Source: Paenibacillus methanolicus
GTDB lineage: Bacteria; Bacillota; Bacilli; Paenibacillales; Paenibacillaceae
Assembly: GCF_008124765.1 (NCBI RefSeq)
Contig: NZ_VNHS01000006.1
Coordinates: forward strand, 186,001 to 250,000
DNA length: 64,000 nucleotides
Direction of reading: 5' to 3'
Of this stretch, positions 58,722 to 64,000 are shown one piece after another (position 1 is the stretch's first letter; every line of letters starts with the position of its first letter). The notes below the pieces were generated by a model. It ran no database searches. It worked only from the letters and a program-made list of their open reading frames with translations, and was not told the origin of the DNA. Both the position numbers and the translations under genes were made by a program.

Positions 58722-59600
58722 TCAACCGTTCCTGTACTTGAGCGGCGTCCGCCCGACCTCCCGTTTGAACAGCTGGATGAAATACGACGGATTCGGCAAT
58801 CCCACCTCCGCGCCGATCCGCTCCACCGGCAGCGCGGTCGTCCGGAGCAGCCGGCAGGCGTGCTTGATCCTGCGCGCCGTCAAGTAATCCGTAATGCTGC
58901 TGCCGGTCTCCTGGCGGAACAGCCGAGAGACGTAGAACTTCGACAGATGCAGCTCCTCCGCCATCCGCCCGAGCGAAAATTCTTCCGCGTAATGCTGCTC
59001 GATCCACTGCATGACGCGTTCCGAATACCGAGGCGTTCGCAGCGGCTCCAGCTGCCCGGCTTGCGAGAGGCCTTCAGGCGCCTTCTCCGCTGCGTCCTCC
59101 ATCGCTTGCAGCAGCTGAAGCATCAGCACCGTCAGCTCCTCGGCTTGCCCCGCGTCCCCGGCCTGAAGTCTCCTTCCCTGCTCATAACGCTCGAACATCC
59201 ATTCGACCAGCGATGCAATTCCGCTTAAGTCATAGACAGCCTGCGCGTCCCGGCCTTGGACCAACTCCCCGAAGAAAGCCGAACGTCGCGGGAGCGCCTG
59301 AAGCGCGGCCGCTAGCGCCGCCGGATCCACATAGAGCACCGACCTAACATAAGGCGCGTCTTCGCCGACGTTGGCATGCACGTGATGAAGCCGGTAAGGC
59401 TGGAAGAAGAACAGCATGCCTCGGCGAATCTCGTAGCTCTGGCGGTTCAGCACGACGCGGCCATGGCCTTCATGGACGAACAGCAGCTCGCAGCATTGGT
59501 GCCAGTGGTAGAATCCGTTAAAATCCCGGTCGTTGTACGACCGGTAAAACCACGTGTCCCGTTTCCCGTCGAAGAGGATCGGATCGAAAAGCCTTTTCAT
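58722..59600 (-). CDS. AraC-family transcriptional regulator (beside GH88)
   Basis: 292 residues: cupin sensor with HWHQCCELLFVHEGHG, and C-terminal HTH pair (FSLGRMAEELHLSKFYVSRL, IGAEVGLPNPSYFIQLFKRE). ATG 59600 opens a normal AraC N-terminus; the frame further upstream to 59714 looks non-coding. Divergent from the GH88 gene, its likely target. Confidence 0.88.
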   Translation of the reverse strand: MKRLFDPILFDGKRDTWFYRSYNDRDFNGFYHWHQCCELLFVHEGHGRVVLNRQSYEIRRGMLFFFQPYRLHHVHANVGEDAPYVRSVLYVDPAALAAALQALPRRSAFFGELVQGRDAQAVYDLSGIASLVEWMFERYEQGRRLQAGDAGQAEELTVLMLQLLQAMEDAAEKAPEGLSQAGQLEPLRTPRYSERVMQWIEQHYAEEFSLGRMAEELHLSKFYVSRLFRQETGSSITDYLTARRIKHACRLLRTTALPVERIGAEVGLPNPSYFIQLFKREVGRTPLKYRNG

Positions 59601-59844
59601 CGTTGGCCCCCACAATGCGCAATCGCACAACATTTTACTACATTCTAGTATAACTTCCGTTACCCTTCTCCCGCTACAATAGGAACCATGAAAGGTCGTT
59701 CTAAAAGTCGCCAATTGATCACGAAGCGGATCAAGGTGTAACGCGGCATCGAATCTTGCGTTCAGGCTCGAAGTCCGGTGCGCATTAACCTTCTCGGTGC
59801 TGAATGGTCGGCTTTTTGAACTTCATTTAAAGGAGGAGAATACG

Positions 59845-60960
59845 ATGATGGATAGCGCTTATATTGCTAACGTAATGGAACGGCTGGATCATAAAGTAAC
59901 GCGAATGATCGGCCAGATCGGCGAGAAATGTCCGCATTTTGCAGGCAAGGACGGCAAGTATGACAGCACAGGCACCGATTGGTGGACGAGCGGCTTCTGG
60001 CCGGGATTGCTTTGGCTCATGCACGACATGACGGGCGGCCCGCAGTACCGGGACGCCGCCTGGCAGTGGGACGAGACGCTGGAGCGGTGGTTCTCCGGCA
60101 CGAGCGGCAATATTCATCACGACGTCGGCTTCCAGTTCCTTGCGACGGCCGTGATGAAACATAAGCTGACCGGAGATGAGGAAGGGCAGCGGCGCGGCCT
60201 CGTCGCCGCCAATTATCTCGCGGCCCGATACAATCCGGCCGGCGGCTTCATCCGCGCCTGGAACGGCGATCATTACGGCTGGGCGATCGTCGACTGCATG
60301 ATGAACATCTCGCTGCTGTTCTGGGCCAGCGAGACGACGGGCGATCCGCGTTACCGGCATATCGCGATCCGTCATGCCGAGACGACGCTCCGGCATGGCG
60401 TTCGGGAGGATGGCTCGGTCAAGCATATACTGTCGTTCGATCCGAGCAGCGGCGAATACCTGGAGAATCTCGGCGGGCAAGGCGCCGCCGCCGACTCCTC
60501 GTGGAGCCGCGGCACGGCATGGGCGCTGCACGGCTTCGCCAATACGTACCGCCATAGCGGGGACGAGCGCTTCCTGGACGCGGCCAAACGGATCGCCCAT
60601 TATTTCGTCGCTTCGCTGCCGGACGATCATGTCCCCTATTGGGACTTCCGGCTCGACGGCTTCGAAGGAGAGCCGCGGGACAGCTCCGCCGCCGCCATCG
60701 CGGCCTCCGGCTTGCTCGAGATCGCGGACGCCGTGCCCGGCAAGGAGAAGCAGACCTACCTTGCGGCCGCGCATCGGATCTTGCGCTCGCTGACGGAACA
60801 ATATGCGACGTGGGATGCGCCGGAACACGAAGCGATTCTGCGTCACGGCACCGGCCACAAGCCGCAAAATCAGTTCGTCGACGGCTCGCTCATCTACGGC
60901 GATTATTATTACGCCGAAGCGTTCGCCAAACTGAACGGCTGGAAACATCGGATGTATTAA
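59845..60960 (+). CDS. GH88 unsaturated glucuronyl hydrolase
   Basis: 371-residue (alpha/alpha)6-barrel cytosolic enzyme. It hydrates and releases 4,5-unsaturated uronic acid from oligosaccharides made by polysaccharide lyases (glycosaminoglycan, gellan or xanthan type). Motifs: TDWWTSGFWPGLLW, NIHHDVGFQFL with the catalytic Asp, DSSWSRGTAWALHGF and RDSSAAAIAASGLLE. AAAGGAGGAG precedes ATG 59845. GH105 is the alternative but the SSWSRGTAW motif favours GH88. Lyase genes are not in this window. Confidence 0.9.
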   Translation: MMDSAYIANVMERLDHKVTRMIGQIGEKCPHFAGKDGKYDSTGTDWWTSGFWPGLLWLMHDMTGGPQYRDAAWQWDETLERWFSGTSGNIHHDVGFQFLATAVMKHKLTGDEEGQRRGLVAANYLAARYNPAGGFIRAWNGDHYGWAIVDCMMNISLLFWASETTGDPRYRHIAIRHAETTLRHGVREDGSVKHILSFDPSSGEYLENLGGQGAAADSSWSRGTAWALHGFANTYRHSGDERFLDAAKRIAHYFVASLPDDHVPYWDFRLDGFEGEPRDSSAAAIAASGLLEIADAVPGKEKQTYLAAAHRILRSLTEQYATWDAPEHEAILRHGTGHKPQNQFVDGSLIYGDYYYAEAFAKLNGWKHRMY

Positions 60961-61060
60961 ACGCCGGTACTTAAGCTCGTGGTCGAGTCCATACTCGCCC
61001 AATAGCAACCCACAGCAAGGGGCCCTTCGCTAGAGCAGAGGGCCTCTTGCCTCGTTGCCG

Positions 61061-61264
61061 TTAGCTTCCACGCTCCGCCGGTTCGGGTTTCCAATACTTC
61101 CCGTCCCAGCTTACGGCGGCTCCTACGTTCGTTCCGGCCGCCAGCTTGGCCGCTGCTATGGAGATCGTCTTCCCGTTCACAAGCAGCGACGCTTCCGCCG
61201 GCCCTATCGCCTGGACGACGCCGATGCGGCGCACGACGCAGCTGTTTGTATCGCGTTCTTGCAT
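61061..61264 (-). CDS. Small unknown protein, 67 aa
   Basis: Predicted beta-rich soluble protein with VVRRIGVVQAIG, ASLLVNGKTISIAAAKL and a Trp-containing end VSWDGKYWKPEP. ATG 61264 lies 14 nt after GGAAGGAG; the frame is open to 61303. A TATAAT (61358-61353 on the minus strand) could be its -10. No family recognised. Confidence 0.5.
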   Translation of the reverse strand: MQERDTNSCVVRRIGVVQAIGPAEASLLVNGKTISIAAAKLAAGTNVGAAVSWDGKYWKPEPAERGS

Positions 61265-61374
61265 GGCGCTTATCCTCGCTCCTTCCGGTCGCTTTGCCAC
61301 CATTTATGCCCAAGGCTGATGGAGGCTATGGCATGTTGCTTCAATAATCATATTATACGCGCGCATGCTCCGGT

Positions 61375-62264
61375 TTACGGCAGTTCCGCCGTGCGGGTAT
61401 AACCCGTCGCCTCCACTAACTCTTGTCCCTGCTCCGAGCGGATCCATTCGAGAAGCGCCTTCGCGTTCGGATTGCTTATCCCCGCCGTCACCGCATAGAA
61501 GTCGGCCTACAGCGGGTACGTGCCATCGCGTATCGAATCCCGGTCCGGCTTCACGCCGTCCACTTCCAATAGCCGGATCTCCCCGTTCCCGACTATCTGC
61601 GTCGCATAGAACAGGAACGAAAACCCGAGCGCGTTCGGATAATTGCGATAATCCGCCGTCTGCTCGATAATGCCCGCCATCGCTTCGGCAACCGTCTCCT
61701 TCGGCGGCGTCATCAGCCGGTAGTCGGCCATCATGCTCTGCAGCATCGTCTGGCTGCCGCTGTTCTCCGGCCGCTGAAACGCGCGAATAGCCTCGCTTTT
61801 GCCACCGACCTCTTGCCAGTTCTTCACTTCCCCGCTATAAATGCGCCGGATGTCGGCCAACTTCAGTCCCTTAACCGGATTGTCCGCCTGCACGAAGAAA
61901 ACGAACGTCTCGCGGCCGATCGGCGTCAGCTCGAGCTTGACGCCCTTCCGCTTCGCCATGGCAAGCTGCTGCTCGGACGGCGCCGCGGCGAAGATCATGT
62001 CGACTTCGCCGTCCATCAGACTTTCGTAGGCGGATGCGGTGCCGCTGCTCGTGACAAGGCGGTCGCCGCCGTAGGCCGGATACGCCCGGTTAGATATACC
62101 GCCTGCGCGAACGCCGCGTACAGCGGGTATAACGCCGTGGCCCCGTCCAGCTTCGGCAGCTCGCCGCCAAGCGACGTCATGATCAAGCCGATAAACGCGA
62201 CCAGGCCGATCACCATCACCGCCAGCACCCCGACACTCATACGCACGACAGTCGACCAACTCAT
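61375..62264 (-). pseudogene. PstS-like phosphate-binding protein, broken by frameshift and stop
   Basis: The reading starts at ATG 62264 (ribosome site GGGAG) with a membrane anchor (VGVLAVMVIGLVAFIGLIM) and the PstS-type LDGATALYPLYAAFAQAVY. Near 62092-62095 the frame changes, then AYPAYGGDRLVTSSGTASAY continues. An in-frame TAG at 61509-61507 stops the protein after GTYPL; the same frame reads on as ADFYAVTAGISNPNAKALLEW to a TAA at 61377-61375. Two separate lesions make a functional product unlikely unless they are sequencing errors. Confidence 0.85.
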
Positions 62265-62450
62265 GCTACAGCTCCCGTTACCATGTATTCTCCGAACGCC
62301 AGATGAAACGATATGCGCCGATTCCGGACGTTATGGTATTTGACAGCTATCTTCCATTCCCTTCCAAAGCGAACGATTTTAAGGAAAACTTTTAAGCAGC
62401 CCATCCATGATTGGCATGGACGCGCCGCTTGTCGAGCTCAGGAATAGGGA

Positions 62451-63617
62451 TTATACGGCAGCCTCTTCGCCCGCGGCTTGCCGGCTGCGCGGAAGCCTCG
62501 CGCGCACGGCGACTACGAAGACGACGAGCGAGAGTCCCGCCGAGGCCGCGCAGACGACGAACAGCGCCGGGTAACCGGCGAACTGCGACACGCCGCCGAG
62601 CGCGATCGAGCCCAGTCCGATGCCAAGGTCGAACGCCGTGAAGAACGAGGCGTTCGCCACGCCTTTCTGGTCCGGACGCGCCATCCGGAGCGCGCAAGCC
62701 TGGAGAGCCGGCTGCGCGGAGCCGAAGCCGATCCCGTAGAGAACGGCTGCCGTCACCACGCCGGCGACGCCCGAGGCCAAGCTTAGCACGATCAAGGCCG
62801 CAACCGTGACAACCAGCGACGGGATAATGACCCCCGCCTCCCCGTATCGGTCCGACAGTTTGCCGGCCATCGGCCGGATTAGCGTAAGCGCAATCGCATA
62901 TACGAGGAAGAATAGTCCGGCGTTCACGCCGATCGAGACGGCGAACAACGACAGGAACGTCGTGATGCCGCCGTAGGCGACCGCTAGGAACAGAATCGCG
63001 ATCGTGACCGGCAGCAGCGATTTCTCGAACAGCTTCATCGGCTGGCGTCCCGCCGAGCGCTCGAAAGGCGTCTTCGCGGCGAACGCGAGCGCAAACGCCA
63101 GGACGGACAATCCGGTCGCGACGAGCACGACGGCACGGAACGACCCTTCCTCGATCAGCCACAAGCCTGCCATCGGCCCGATCGCCATCGCGATCGTCAT
63201 GGCCATGCCATACCAGCCCATGCCTTCGCCGCGTCGCGCCGGCGGAATAATGTCCGTTATCGCCGTGCCCACCGCCGTCGTCGACATCGCCCAGCTTACG
63301 CCATGCAGGAAGCGGAGCGCGAGCAGCGCCGCGATGCCGCCGATCCAGTCGTAGGCGTACATGGCCACCGCGAACAACAACAGCCCCCCTATAATGAACG
63401 GTCTACGCCCGTACCGGTCCAGCAGTCCGCCCACGAGGGGACGGAATAAGACGGCCGTGAGCGTGAATACGCCGCTAACGAGCCCGACCTGCGTTTGCGA
63501 GCCGCCCAAATCTTGAATAAACAACGGCAGCGTCGGCAGCAAAAAATAAAACCCGGTAAACAGCGCAAGCATCCCGATTGTGAGCGTCACGAACGGCCCC
63601 GTCCATAATCGTTCCAT
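62451..63617 (-). CDS. MFS transporter
   Basis: 388-residue 12-helix major facilitator, probable drug or metabolite exporter. Motif A is seen as GLLDRYGRRPF after helix 2 and GKLSDRYGEAG in the second half; GTAITDIIPPARRGEGMGW is typical of this branch. ATG 63617 has GGAGGAG upstream; ATG 63632 is in the same ribosome region. Distinct from the exporter at 3646. A weak TCCATG/CATGGA hairpin lies after the stop. Confidence 0.88.
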   Translation of the reverse strand: MERLWTGPFVTLTIGMLALFTGFYFLLPTLPLFIQDLGGSQTQVGLVSGVFTLTAVLFRPLVGGLLDRYGRRPFIIGGLLLFAVAMYAYDWIGGIAALLALRFLHGVSWAMSTTAVGTAITDIIPPARRGEGMGWYGMAMTIAMAIGPMAGLWLIEEGSFRAVVLVATGLSVLAFALAFAAKTPFERSAGRQPMKLFEKSLLPVTIAILFLAVAYGGITTFLSLFAVSIGVNAGLFFLVYAIALTLIRPMAGKLSDRYGEAGVIIPSLVVTVAALIVLSLASGVAGVVTAAVLYGIGFGSAQPALQACALRMARPDQKGVANASFFTAFDLGIGLGSIALGGVSQFAGYPALFVVCAASAGLSLVVFVVAVRARLPRSRQAAGEEAAV

Positions 63618-63830
63618 ATCAATCTCCTCCATAACTCGTTCATATCGTTACGTTAATTGTAGCGCTGCATACGCCGTCAGACATCGCCGGAAGGACGGAT
63701 TTACGTCAGACCTCCTCTTCGACTTTCGCCTGAGCCCGCCTCCGACTTTCGTCGTAGAAGACCGACTTGGAGCCTTCGCTCCTCCCCGCTCATTCGATCA
63801 GGGGATCGATTCGTTCTCCCGCCGCCGCAT

Positions 63831-63860
63831 CTCGCGCAAAAGGTCAACATTTCGCGCAAA
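63831..63860 (+). repeat. Two TCGCGCAAAA direct repeats
   Basis: Identical 10-mers start at 63831 and 63851, a 20-bp period, about 140 bp before the start codon at 63996. Spacing of two helix turns suits an AraC-type activator. The rest of 63618-63930 shows no gene. Confidence 0.5.
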
Positions 63861-63934
63861 ATGGGCATGTCTCGCCCTTCGAGAAGATGCTATCTTACAA
63901 ATAAGCGGCTTCCTTCCGGCTTTCTCGCCAGTGG

Positions 63935-63973
63935 TGAAAGCGTTTGGCGAACAACAGAACGGAAGCGCTTACA
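63935..63973 (+). promoter_or_regulatory. Two cre-like (CcpA) sites
   Basis: TGAAAGCGTTTGGC (63935-63948, 11 of 14 to TGWAANCGNTNWCA) and CGGAAGCGCTTACA (63960-63973, 12 of 14). They precede the last start codon by 23-61 bp, which would suit catabolite repression. Confidence 0.45.
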
Positions 63974-63995
63974 TTATCAGGAAGGGGTTTTGATC

Positions 63996-64000
63996 ATGCT
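63996..64000 (+). CDS. Start of a gene leaving the window
   Basis: ATG at 63996 after GGAAGGGG at a normal distance. Only the start codon and two bases are present, so nothing can be said of the product beyond probable carbon regulation from the cre-like sites. Confidence 0.5.

Overview
The window is GC-rich chromosomal DNA from an endospore-forming Firmicute, most likely Paenibacillaceae (Cohnella/Paenibacillus type). The evidence is two germinant-receptor operons, YtxG/YtxH-type stress proteins, a B. subtilis-style LexA box, strong AGGAGG ribosome sites, frequent TTG/GTG starts, and several AraC-regulated plant-polysaccharide genes. No rRNA, tRNA, CRISPR array, IS element or intact prophage was seen. 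Genus is an inference.

Layout. 1-3.5 kb: the 5' end of hemE, then a phosphatase-Tat operon (phoX-tatA-tatC) behind a possible Pho-type promoter. 3.5-9.6 kb: an MdtG-like exporter, a dispersed structured repeat, an O-methyltransferase, an RlmL/YpsC-type methyltransferase, and an LTA-synthase-family gene preceded by a 44-bp tandem repeat. 9.6-19.7 kb: small housekeeping genes (DUF1450, HesB-like, DUF1232), a LysM peptidoglycan peptidase, glutamate racemase, a stalk-domain secreted protein, an AraC regulator, YtxH/YtxG, a SufR-like regulator, DUF86 and Dabb proteins, a CuA-type cupredoxin, a small protein with two LexA operators, and a holin. 19.9-22 kb: GH36 alpha-galactosidase. 22.2-30.1 kb: two divergent Ger receptor operons sharing a 71-bp promoter region. 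30.1-33.7 kb: a sugar-acid operon (SAF/UxaA/SDR) under a divergent LacI regulator with a visible operator. 33.8-40.6 kb: a chemosensory operon cheA-cheW-mcp-cheR-cheB without cheY. 40.6-47 kb: the second copy of the dispersed repeat, a membrane-anchored alpha/beta hydrolase, a CE12 esterase with AraC regulator, and GH27 alpha-galactosidase. 47-54 kb: HD-GYP protein with upstream small ORFs, zwf, katA, and a two-component system. 54-57.7 kb: a five-gene surface-glycan operon (two DUF2642 proteins, GT2, GT4, pyruvyl transferase). 57.9-64 kb: a SET protein, a possible small RNA, an AraC/GH88 pair, a broken PstS-like gene, an MFS exporter, and the start codon of a gene leaving the window behind cre-like sites.

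How it fits together. The CAZymes (GH36, CE12, GH27, GH88) with AraC neighbours, plus the UxaA operon, suggest life on pectin, hemicellulose and related uronic-acid polymers. The Ger, DUF2642/glycan and stress genes describe the spore side. The least explained items are the 255-bp structured repeat (two copies about 35.7 kb apart), the LexA-controlled 133-residue protein, the 44-bp repeat before the LTA-synthase gene, the 11-bp-phased repeats before zwf, and the stacked small ORFs and terminator before the HD-GYP gene.
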